A DNA stretch of 64,000 nucleotides, taken from UBA1715 sp045615765. GTDB lineage: Bacteria; Bacteroidota; Bacteroidia; Bacteroidales; UBA1715. A program made the position numbers and the translations under genes. Shown in pieces: positions 36,004 through 43,847 of the stretch; the stretch's first letter is position 1, and each line of letters starts with the position of its first letter. Under the pieces are notes generated by a model. It ran no database searches. It had not been told where the DNA came from and worked only from the letters and a program-made list of their open reading frames with translations. The DNA is taken from the NCBI GenBank assembly GCA_045615765.1, contig JAZLFM010000043.1, forward strand, positions 27,431 through 91,430, read 5' to 3'.

Positions 36004-38142
36004 ATGTTACAAGTTTTTAAGAAAGAAATCACGTTAAGTGATGGTCGTACAATCGAAATCGAAACAGGTAAGTTGGCAAAACAAGCTGATGGTTCTGTTG
36101 TGGTTCGTTTGGGTGACACTATGCTTTTGGCTACAGTTTGTAGTGCGAAAGATGCTGTTCCTGGTACAGATTTCATGCCACTTACCGTTGAGTACAAAGA
36201 AAAATTCGCTTCGTTTGGAAGATTTCCGGGTGGATTTACAAAGAGAGAAGGAAAAGCTTCAGATTATGAAATTCTAACAGCTCGTTTGGTTGACCGTGCG
36301 CTTCGTCCATTGTTCCCAGACAATTATCATGCTGAAACATTTGTGAATGTTCATTTGATTTCTGCTGATGGTCAAAACCAACCTGATGCATTGGCAGGTT
36401 TGGCTGCTTCTGCTGCATTGGCTGTTTCTGATATACCTTTCGGTGGTCCTATTTCTGAAGTTCGTGTTGCTCGTGTTGATGGCAAATTAGTTATCGATCC
36501 AACATTTGAAGAAATGGAACGTGCTGACATCGACATTATGGTTGGTGCTACCTACGATAATATTTTGATGGTTGAAGGTGAAATGGATGAAGTTTTTGAA
36601 ACAGAAATGTTGGAAGCTTTGAAATTCGCTCACGAAGCTATCAAACCTATGTGTAAAGCTCAAATGGAATTGACTGAAATGGTTGGTAAAACGGTAAAAC
36701 GTGAATACTGCCACGAAGAAAATGACGAAGAGTTGAAACAAGATGTTTGGAACAAATGTTATGATAAAGCATACGCTGTAGCAGCATCAGAAAATACAAA
36801 CAAACACGAAAGAGAAGCAAACTTCTCTGCAATTAAAGAAGAATATTTGGCTTCAATGTCTGAAGAAGATGTTGCAGCAAAGGCAGAAATGGTTAGCCGT
36901 TACTATCATGCAGTAGAAAAAGAAGCTATGCGTCGTTGCATTTTGGATGAAGGAAAACGTCTTGATGGTCGTAAAACTACAGAAATTCGTCCTATTTGGT
37001 GTGAAGTTGGTTATCTACCAGGTCCTCACGGATCTTCAATCTTCACTCGTGGTGAAACTCAATCGTTAACAAGTGTAACTCTTGGAACAAAACAAGATGA
37101 AAAAATTGTTGATGATGTATTAGTTCAAGGAAAAGAAAGATTCTTGTTGCACTATAACTTCCCTCCATTCTCAACAGGTGAAGCAAAAGCTCAACGTGGT
37201 GTTGGTCGTCGTGAAATCGGTCACGGACATTTGGCTTGGAGAGCATTGAAGAGAATGATTCCTGAAAATTATCCATACTGCGTTCGCGTAGTATCTGATA
37301 TCATGGAGTCTAACGGTTCTTCTTCTATGGCAACTGTATGTGCTGGTACTTTAGCGCTTATGGATGCTGGTGTTAAGATTAAGAAACCAGTTGCAGGTAT
37401 TGCAATGGGCTTGATTACCGATAAAGGTAATGTTAAGTGGTCTGTATTGTCGGATATTCTTGGTGACGAAGATCACCTAGGTGATATGGACTTCAAGGTA
37501 ACAGGTACTGCTGATGGTATTACTGCTACTCAAATGGATATCAAGGTAGATGGCTTGTCTTATGAAGTTTTGGAAAAAGCTTTGAATCAAGCAAAAGAAG
37601 GTCGTCTTCATATCTTGGGTAAAATCACAGAAACTATTGCAGAACCACGTGAAGATTTGAAACCTCATGCTCCAAGAATTGAAACATTGAAGATAGGTAA
37701 AGATTTCATCGGTGCAGTTATCGGTTCTGGTGGTAAAAATATCCAAGAACTTCAAGCTCGTACTAATACCACAATTTCTATTGAAGAAGTTGATGGATTT
37801 GGAATCGTTGAAATCTCTGGTAACAATAAAGAAGGAATGGATGCTGCTAAGGAATATATCCTTGGTATTTCTCAAGAACCAGAAATCGGTAAGGTTTACA
37901 AAGCTAAAGTTAAATCTATCGTAGAATTTGGTGCATTCTGTGAATTCTTACCACAAAAAGATGGTTTGTTGCACATTTCTGAAATTGCTTGGGAACGTGT
38001 AGAAAAAGTTGGTGACTATTTGAAAGAAGGCGATATCGTTGAGGTTAAATTGATAGGTATCGAGAAAGGTAAATTCAAATTGTCAAAGAAAGTTTTGACT
38101 GAAAGACCAGCTCGTCCAGCAAAAACAGAAGAACAAAAATAG
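36004..38142 (+). CDS. pnp: Polyribonucleotide nucleotidyltransferase
   Basis: Degrades RNA 3' to 5' with phosphate. The 712-residue protein has two RNase PH domains (about 10-230 and 320-540; the second contains the FPPFSTGEAK stretch and active-site acidic residues near DILGDEDHLGDMDFKV), then KH (IGAVIGSGGKNIQELQART, about 565-583) and S1 (VYKAKVKSIVEFGAFCEF, about 628-645) domains. A short basic tail rich in Pro and Ala ends the protein. A strong terminator follows. Confidence 0.97.
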   Translation: MLQVFKKEITLSDGRTIEIETGKLAKQADGSVVVRLGDTMLLATVCSAKDAVPGTDFMPLTVEYKEKFASFGRFPGGFTKREGKASDYEILTARLVDRALRPLFPDNYHAETFVNVHLISADGQNQPDALAGLAASAALAVSDIPFGGPISEVRVARVDGKLVIDPTFEEMERADIDIMVGATYDNILMVEGEMDEVFETEMLEALKFAHEAIKPMCKAQMELTEMVGKTVKREYCHEENDEELKQDVWNKCYDKAYAVAASENTNKHEREANFSAIKEEYLASMSEEDVAAKAEMVSRYYHAVEKEAMRRCILDEGKRLDGRKTTEIRPIWCEVGYLPGPHGSSIFTRGETQSLTSVTLGTKQDEKIVDDVLVQGKERFLLHYNFPPFSTGEAKAQRGVGRREIGHGHLAWRALKRMIPENYPYCVRVVSDIMESNGSSSMATVCAGTLALMDAGVKIKKPVAGIAMGLITDKGNVKWSVLSDILGDEDHLGDMDFKVTGTADGITATQMDIKVDGLSYEVLEKALNQAKEGRLHILGKITETIAEPREDLKPHAPRIETLKIGKDFIGAVIGSGGKNIQELQARTNTTISIEEVDGFGIVEISGNNKEGMDAAKEYILGISQEPEIGKVYKAKVKSIVEFGAFCEFLPQKDGLLHISEIAWERVEKVGDYLKEGDIVEVKLIGIEKGKFKLSKKVLTERPARPAKTEEQK

Positions 38143-38163
38143 AATTGTTTTAATTTAAATATG

Positions 38164-38197
38164 AAAAGGCTATCGGAAACGGTAGCCTTTTCTTTTT
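38164..38197 (+). terminator. Terminator after pnp
   Basis: AAAAGGCTATCG and CGGTAGCCTTTT form a 12-bp stem (one T-G pair) closed by a GAAA tetraloop, then a T-run. Confidence 0.85.
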
Positions 38198-38301
38198 TAG
38201 TTGATTACAAGTTGACAGTCCCTTATAATTTTTCTTTTGCAAGACAAAAATGTATAAATCCAAAATATTTTAATGAGAATATATTGTCTCTTAGAATTCT
38301 T

Positions 38302-38319
38302 AATTGCCAATTGGCAATT
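38302..38319. promoter_or_regulatory. Perfect 18-bp palindrome overlapping the -33 region of the PorE-like gene
   Basis: AATTGCCAATTGGCAATT is its own reverse complement. It ends 16 bases before the -7 box TATATTTG (38336-38343), so a bound dimeric regulator would cover the -33 element. No other copy was seen near other genes of the window. Confidence 0.5.
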
Positions 38320-38335
38320 TTCAAATAGCAATTGT

Positions 38336-38343
38336 TATATTTG
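38336..38343 (+). promoter_or_regulatory. -7 box of the PorE-like lipoprotein gene
   Basis: TATATTTG, 36 bases before the ATG at 38380. Confidence 0.55.
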
Positions 38344-38379
38344 CACGTAATAAAAACCACGATTTCTCGTTTGGTAAAT

Positions 38380-40413
38380 ATGCATATATTGAATCGCTAT
38401 AGTTTGTCTTTTGCAACAATTTTGTTGTTGTTTTGTGTTTCTTGTTCTTCAACAAAGAAAATGAGCCAAAAGGCAGAAGCTGCTTTCGAGAATGGTGAAT
38501 ATTTTAAGGCTTCTGAATTGTTCGAAGAGTTAATAAAAGATGAACAATCAAAATACATTAAATCTACGTATGAGGCAAAACTTGCGGAATGTTACCGTAA
38601 GTTAAATTTATACAAAAAGGCAGAAGTCGCTTACAAAAAATTAGCAAAAGAAAAGGCGGTAAAAGATAAAGAATCTCGTTACTGGTATGCATATTATTTG
38701 TTAAGAAGCGAAAAATATGAAGAAGCGGAGAAGATGTTTAAGGCATATAAAAAATCAACTCCAAAAGATTCTCGTGGTGCAAATGGTATAGCTTCGTGTT
38801 CGTTAGCTGTTGCATATAAAGAAAAGCCAACGCGCTATGTTGTAGAAAATGTGAAAGCGTTGAATACAAAATTCAATGACTTTGCTCCAATGTATCTTGA
38901 TAATACTTTTGATGTGGTTTATTTTACTTCTTCAAGAATAGAGGAAGGCGTAAAACCACAAATCAGTGCTGTTTCAGGAATGAATTATACGAGTATTTAC
39001 GAAGCTCGTTACGATAGAAAAGGCAAATGGAAAGCACCGGAAAAAATTGCTGATTCTACGGTAAATTCAGACTTTGACGATGGTTCGGTTTCAATTTCTC
39101 CTGATGGCTTTACTATGTATTTCACTCGTTGCTTACAGGAGACAGGAAAAAATCTTGGTTGCCAAATTTTTAAGAATAGTTATAAAAATGCAGCTTGGCA
39201 TGCAACAGAACAGGTAGAAATTGTTCCCGATTCTGTTTCTGTAGGTCAACCTGCAATTTCTCCAGATGGATTGACTTTATATTTTGCCTCTCGTATGAAA
39301 GGTGGTAAAGGTGGTTCTGATATTTGGAAAGTAGAACGTAGTTCTGAAAGTTCTGCATGGGGACGACCTATAAATTTAGGCTCGGAAATTAATACAGAAG
39401 GAGATGAAATGTTTCCGTATGTTCGATTGGATGGAACTCTATATTTCGCTTCTGATGGACTTCCTGGAATGGGAGGGTTGGATATTTTCAAGGCTGTAAA
39501 AGGAGATGATGGAAAATGGGTTGTTACGAATATGCAGTCTCCGATAAATTCTACGCAAGATGACTTTGGAATCGTATTTCAAGGAAATAAAGAAATAGGT
39601 TTGTTTACTTCCAACCGAAAAGGTACTCGTGGTTTGGAGGATATTTATTCTTTTGAATTACCGGAGTTGAAACTTTCTGTTGAAGGAAAAATGATAGATG
39701 TCTCTATTAATAAACCTATTGTTGAAGGTGAAGTTACTTTAATTGGTAGTGATGGTTCTTTGCAAACGGCTAAAACAAAGGTTGACGGAACGTATTCTTT
39801 CCAATTGGAACAATATATAGATTATATTGTTATTGGTTCGTATGAAGGCTTTCTAAAGCAAAAGGTAAAGGTTTCTACAGCGAATATTAGTGATGATACA
39901 ACATTTACGCAAGATTTGAACCTGATAACGATGAGTAAACCTGTTGAAATTCCGAATATTTTCTATGAATCAGGTAAATGGACATTGAATGATGCTTCAA
40001 AAACGGCTTTGGAACAATTGGGTAAGTTACTTGACGATAATCCAAATATTACGATAGAACTTGGGGCTCATACAGATATGGTTGGTGATGCAAATGCCAA
40101 TTTGGTTCTTTCTAAGCGTCGTGCACAATCTGTAGTGGATTATTTAACGCAAAAGGGATATGATGTAGATAGACTTGTCGCTCGTGGTTATGGCGAATCA
40201 AAACCGGTAACGGTAACAGAAGAGATTGCTCGCCAAGATTCTGCTTTTGTTGTAGGAACGGTACTTACTCCTGAATATGTAGAACGTTTGCCTAGAGCGT
40301 CTCAAGAGATTGCAAACCAAATAAACAGACGTACGGAGCTTCGTATTTTGTCAACCGATTATATTCCAAAACCGGAATTCTTTATGAAACAGAAGAAAAA
40401 ATTACGTAAGTAA
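38380..40413 (+). CDS. PorE-like lipoprotein (TPR, PD40 propeller, CRD, OmpA)
   Basis: A 677-residue lipoprotein with lipobox FCVSC. Order of parts: TPR-like helices (about 25-130: AAFENGEYFKASELFEELIK, KLNLYKKAEVAYKKLAK), a WD40/PD40 propeller (about 165-430; repeats such as ISPDGFTMYFTR, ISPDGLTLYFAS), a carboxypeptidase regulatory-like domain (about 435-510), and a C-terminal OmpA peptidoglycan-binding domain (LGAHTDMVGDANANLVLSKRRAQSVVDYL). This order matches PorE, which anchors the type IX secretion machinery to peptidoglycan. Related non-T9SS OmpA proteins share the layout, so the role is probable, not certain. I start at 38380, downstream of the promoter. Confidence 0.83.
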   Translation: MHILNRYSLSFATILLLFCVSCSSTKKMSQKAEAAFENGEYFKASELFEELIKDEQSKYIKSTYEAKLAECYRKLNLYKKAEVAYKKLAKEKAVKDKESRYWYAYYLLRSEKYEEAEKMFKAYKKSTPKDSRGANGIASCSLAVAYKEKPTRYVVENVKALNTKFNDFAPMYLDNTFDVVYFTSSRIEEGVKPQISAVSGMNYTSIYEARYDRKGKWKAPEKIADSTVNSDFDDGSVSISPDGFTMYFTRCLQETGKNLGCQIFKNSYKNAAWHATEQVEIVPDSVSVGQPAISPDGLTLYFASRMKGGKGGSDIWKVERSSESSAWGRPINLGSEINTEGDEMFPYVRLDGTLYFASDGLPGMGGLDIFKAVKGDDGKWVVTNMQSPINSTQDDFGIVFQGNKEIGLFTSNRKGTRGLEDIYSFELPELKLSVEGKMIDVSINKPIVEGEVTLIGSDGSLQTAKTKVDGTYSFQLEQYIDYIVIGSYEGFLKQKVKVSTANISDDTTFTQDLNLITMSKPVEIPNIFYESGKWTLNDASKTALEQLGKLLDDNPNITIELGAHTDMVGDANANLVLSKRRAQSVVDYLTQKGYDVDRLVARGYGESKPVTVTEEIARQDSAFVVGTVLTPEYVERLPRASQEIANQINRRTELRILSTDYIPKPEFFMKQKKKLRK

Positions 40414-42621
40414 TTATTCTTCTTCTGATGCATCTAAATGCCATTCTATTTTATATAGATTCTTTTTTGCTTTTTCTTCATTTTCTTTTACAATATTTGT
40501 TTGTATTGTAAGTGATGAATCGGGAATGTTTTGTTCTTGGTGAAGATATGTCCACAATCTGTTGTTTCTTTCTGTTGTTTCTTGGGTGAGTATGCTCTCC
40601 ATTTCTTTTTCGTACAATAAGATGGCTTTTTGTTCATTTGTCGTTTTCTTTCCGAAGGCAATGTTTTGTGCTTGTAGTAATGAGTCTGCAAAAGTGCTTA
40701 GTTCTTTGGAAGAAATATTTAGTGAAGAATATTTTTCTTGCAATAAAAGTTCGTTTTGTAGAATGTCTTCCGATAAGTTGTTGGTATGACTTGTGTAGAA
40801 ATTCTTTTTGAGGTTATTTACACAGTAATCTTGAATAGTTTTTGCATAGCATATTTCTTGTGTAACGGTAAGTTTCAACATTGGTTTTTCTTGGTACAAA
40901 TTGCTGATTTGTGCAAATTTTGCAAATTCCTCATTTGTGATTGTAGCACTATATGGGCTTGGAATTACTATGTTGTCAAACTCTTCACTATTTGATTTGA
41001 AAGCATTGAATGGAGAGGATGCTACTTTTACTAATAGGTTGCCTAATGCCTTGAAAATGATTTTTTTGTATGAAAAATCAGGTGAGTCGATATTACCTGT
41101 TACAGGTAGATTCAAATCAGCTTTTCCATTTTTATCAGTTAACACATATAATCCTAATTTAAGTGGCAGATTATATTCAGCTTTTATGTCTTTGTTTTTG
41201 TCGCCAAGTTTTGGATTGTATATGTTTATTTTGTTTGCTCCATCAAGCATATTATTTATAATCACGTTGTTACTTTGGATTGATAGATGACCATCAGAGA
41301 TCGGGAATCCAAATAATGAAAGGGAGTATGGAGTGAATGGTTTTAATTCCAAATTAGATAAACTAATATTTATGTTCTGATTAGAAATGTCGTATGCCGA
41401 TCCGGTCCATTTAAGTTTCAATCTTCCAGAATTTTGTAGAAGTGCTTGTGCCGTTACATTGTTTTTTAGATCAGGATTAAAGTTTTGTGCATTTACAATA
41501 ATGTCGCTTATTGTGTAATTAAACGGGGTAGGAAGTGTATTGTCTATATAGGTGAGACTTGCATTTTTGATTTGTAAATCTTTGATTGTGATAGACATTG
41601 CTGTTTCGACCGTATCTGTTTGGGTGGAATCCGTTGATTCTTCTTTAAATAACTCAGTTATATTGTCAGAGTTGTTTTTATATATTTCATAATAAGAGCG
41701 TAAATCGTTGACAATAAGAGACTTTAGGATATATTTATCGTTGATTAGATCAATTTTCTCTATAGTTGTATTAACCTCGTTAAATGCAAGGACTTGTTTG
41801 CCTTTTGTGTCAACAAGAGCAAAATCGTGTATGGTTAAATCGCCGTTTACATCAAAGTTCATAATATGGTTTGTAGAGCCTTTTATAGATAGCGCTGAAG
41901 AGAATTCTCCACGAACACTATCAACATTAAAGGATTGTTGTAAATAGGGAAGAATAGGCTCTATGTGAAATTTATTAATTTTTACACGCAAGTCATATAA
42001 TTCTTTGTCGGTGTCGTATTTTATATTCGTTGTAAGCGTTCCACCATTTTTGAAAGCAAATTCCAATCCCATATCGGCTTTTACGTCAGATAAATCTATG
42101 CCGGGAATAAATAGAGAAATATCTCGTAACGCCCATTCGCTTCCAACTTCTACGTCTTTGTATAAAAAATAACTACGGTCTAAATGTATGTCGTTTATAA
42201 TTATTCCCCAATCAGAATCTTCTGTGTCTTCAACTTCAGTAGAATCGGCTGTGAAAAAATCAACAATATCATCAAAATTAAATTTTTCTCCATTCTGTAT
42301 GATAGAAATTTCGGCGCCTGCCAATGTGAGAGATTCAACTTCGCATTTCTTTGTCAATAAACCTAATAGATTTAAATTGACATGTAGATTATCGAAAGAA
42401 ACAAATGTTGTTTTGTCGTCTTCTTCATACATTTTTAAAGATTCAATGTTGGCAGATCCAGTAAAAATATTGCATGAAAGTCCTTCTAAAGTAATTTTTC
42501 TATGAACTAACTCTTTAGAATTGTTTTCTATATATGATTTTGCTATTGGAGGTATAATAAAGAAACAGGCAAGAATTATGAATATAATTATGCTACAGAG
42601 GATTATGATTGTCTTTTTCAT
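40414..42621 (-). CDS. AsmA/DUF748-like periplasm-spanning protein
   Basis: A 735-residue protein with one N-terminal transmembrane segment (about 5-27) and a long beta-strand-rich part. It shows the AsmA-like pattern: NIFTGSANIESLKMYEED, VNLNLLGLLTKKCEVESLTLAGAEISI early, then LGLYVLTDKNGKADLNLPVTGNIDSPDFSYKKIIFKALGNLLVKV late (about 470-520), typical of DUF748. Such proteins may form bridges that move lipids between membranes. The C-terminal 180 residues are helical and charged. I start at ATG 42621; a longer start precedes the -7 box at 42647-42654. Confidence 0.8.
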   Translation of the reverse strand: MKKTIIILCSIIIFIILACFFIIPPIAKSYIENNSKELVHRKITLEGLSCNIFTGSANIESLKMYEEDDKTTFVSFDNLHVNLNLLGLLTKKCEVESLTLAGAEISIIQNGEKFNFDDIVDFFTADSTEVEDTEDSDWGIIINDIHLDRSYFLYKDVEVGSEWALRDISLFIPGIDLSDVKADMGLEFAFKNGGTLTTNIKYDTDKELYDLRVKINKFHIEPILPYLQQSFNVDSVRGEFSSALSIKGSTNHIMNFDVNGDLTIHDFALVDTKGKQVLAFNEVNTTIEKIDLINDKYILKSLIVNDLRSYYEIYKNNSDNITELFKEESTDSTQTDTVETAMSITIKDLQIKNASLTYIDNTLPTPFNYTISDIIVNAQNFNPDLKNNVTAQALLQNSGRLKLKWTGSAYDISNQNINISLSNLELKPFTPYSLSLFGFPISDGHLSIQSNNVIINNMLDGANKINIYNPKLGDKNKDIKAEYNLPLKLGLYVLTDKNGKADLNLPVTGNIDSPDFSYKKIIFKALGNLLVKVASSPFNAFKSNSEEFDNIVIPSPYSATITNEEFAKFAQISNLYQEKPMLKLTVTQEICYAKTIQDYCVNNLKKNFYTSHTNNLSEDILQNELLLQEKYSSLNISSKELSTFADSLLQAQNIAFGKKTTNEQKAILLYEKEMESILTQETTERNNRLWTYLHQEQNIPDSSLTIQTNIVKENEEKAKKNLYKIEWHLDASEEE

Positions 42622-42646
42622 GCGTTTGAGTAATAAAGATAACGCA

Positions 42647-42654
42647 CAAATGTA
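42647..42654 (-). promoter_or_regulatory. -7 box of the AsmA-like gene
   Basis: TACATTTG on the minus strand, 25 bases before the ATG at 42621. Confidence 0.5.
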
Positions 42655-42716
42655 AAAAATAAGCAAAAAATAAATGTGGTAGAAAGTATAGTAATTATAG
42701 GAAAATGTAGTGTTTC

Positions 42717-43847
42717 CTATTGCTTAATTTTTAAGAGACGATTGAATTCTGTCATCCAAATATCAGGAATAAAACCAGCTTTCATTAGTTCAAAATCATC
42801 GGAAGAACAAGGTATTATGCGCTTCTTTTTTGTTGAACCGATAGGAACTTCAACCCAAAACATTTTAGATATTAATGATTCGTAAAAACAAATATCTTGT
42901 GGCAGTACAGAATTGTGAACATAATGTTTTAGATAACTATCGTCGTTAAAATCTATACTTTCAGGAATACGTTGTGCAATGCCGTCGAATACATGCCAGA
43001 TAATTTCTGCAGATAGTTGAGCAGAAATGCCATCGGTGTCTTTTTGAGGATTAAATTCCGAGAGTATAAATGTATTTAGGCGAGGAGAGAATCCTGCATT
43101 CCATGCAATCTGACAAGCTTTTTCTGCATATAATCCATTGGCATTTCTACCTGCAGGACTATCAGAATATCGTATAGCGTTTATGTCAAATGAAACTAAT
43201 TGTACATCACGAGTGTATGGCTCGGAACGTTCAATTGCAGCATTACAATCTCCTAATCGAAAAGAAGAGAAACAATTGCTTGTAAGCCAAGAAAATGCAT
43301 CTTTTGAAGATAGGTATTCTTGGTTTGCAATATGAGTAATTCGTAATAGTGGAAACTCTTCTGTGATGCGTGTTAGGTAGTTTCTATTTGAAAAATCATT
43401 CTTGTCTTCGTCCCAATCGATTTTAGCATCTACAAATGCAGCCGAAGGGTACGAAACCGTGCGAAAACTATATTGTGTCGTATAGCAAACGATTTCTTGT
43501 GTTCCTCCGATTATTACAATAGGTTTTTCGTATGTCGCAAGCTCTTGCATACAAAGACGAAAATTGTTGTATGATTCGGCAACAGTTGGACCTTTTTTGC
43601 AGTTTCCTAAATCAATTATACGAAGAGGTTTGGATGTTCTGTGTAGAGCGTATAGTTGTTGTCTTATTGTATCAGCAGCTGTTTCGCAACCAATATTGTC
43701 GGAATTTCTGTCTTCTTTGTAACCTAGTAAAAAAGCATCGGCAGAAGCTAAATCTTGTTCGTTGTAGGTTGTACATGGAATAATTTCCATGTTGTGTACA
43801 TCTTCTGCTTGCTTATAATATGGTTCGCAAAGAAATTTGAGTTCCAT
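42717..43847 (-). CDS. Arginase/formimidoylglutamase-fold protein lacking metal ligands
   Basis: A 376-residue ureohydrolase-fold protein. The three family motifs are present but changed: GGTQE (usual GGDHS), DAKID (usual DAHxD) and SFDINAIRYSDSPAG (usual SxDxDxxDP). Most manganese ligands (the Asp-His of the first, the His of the second, the second Asp of the third) are missing, so it is probably not an active arginase. It starts on the stop of topA (TAATG), so it is translationally coupled; this pairing is common in Bacteroidales. The role is unknown. Confidence 0.8.
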   Translation of the reverse strand: MELKFLCEPYYKQAEDVHNMEIIPCTTYNEQDLASADAFLLGYKEDRNSDNIGCETAADTIRQQLYALHRTSKPLRIIDLGNCKKGPTVAESYNNFRLCMQELATYEKPIVIIGGTQEIVCYTTQYSFRTVSYPSAAFVDAKIDWDEDKNDFSNRNYLTRITEEFPLLRITHIANQEYLSSKDAFSWLTSNCFSSFRLGDCNAAIERSEPYTRDVQLVSFDINAIRYSDSPAGRNANGLYAEKACQIAWNAGFSPRLNTFILSEFNPQKDTDGISAQLSAEIIWHVFDGIAQRIPESIDFNDDSYLKHYVHNSVLPQDICFYESLISKMFWVEVPIGSTKKKRIIPCSSDDFELMKAGFIPDIWMTEFNRLLKIKQ

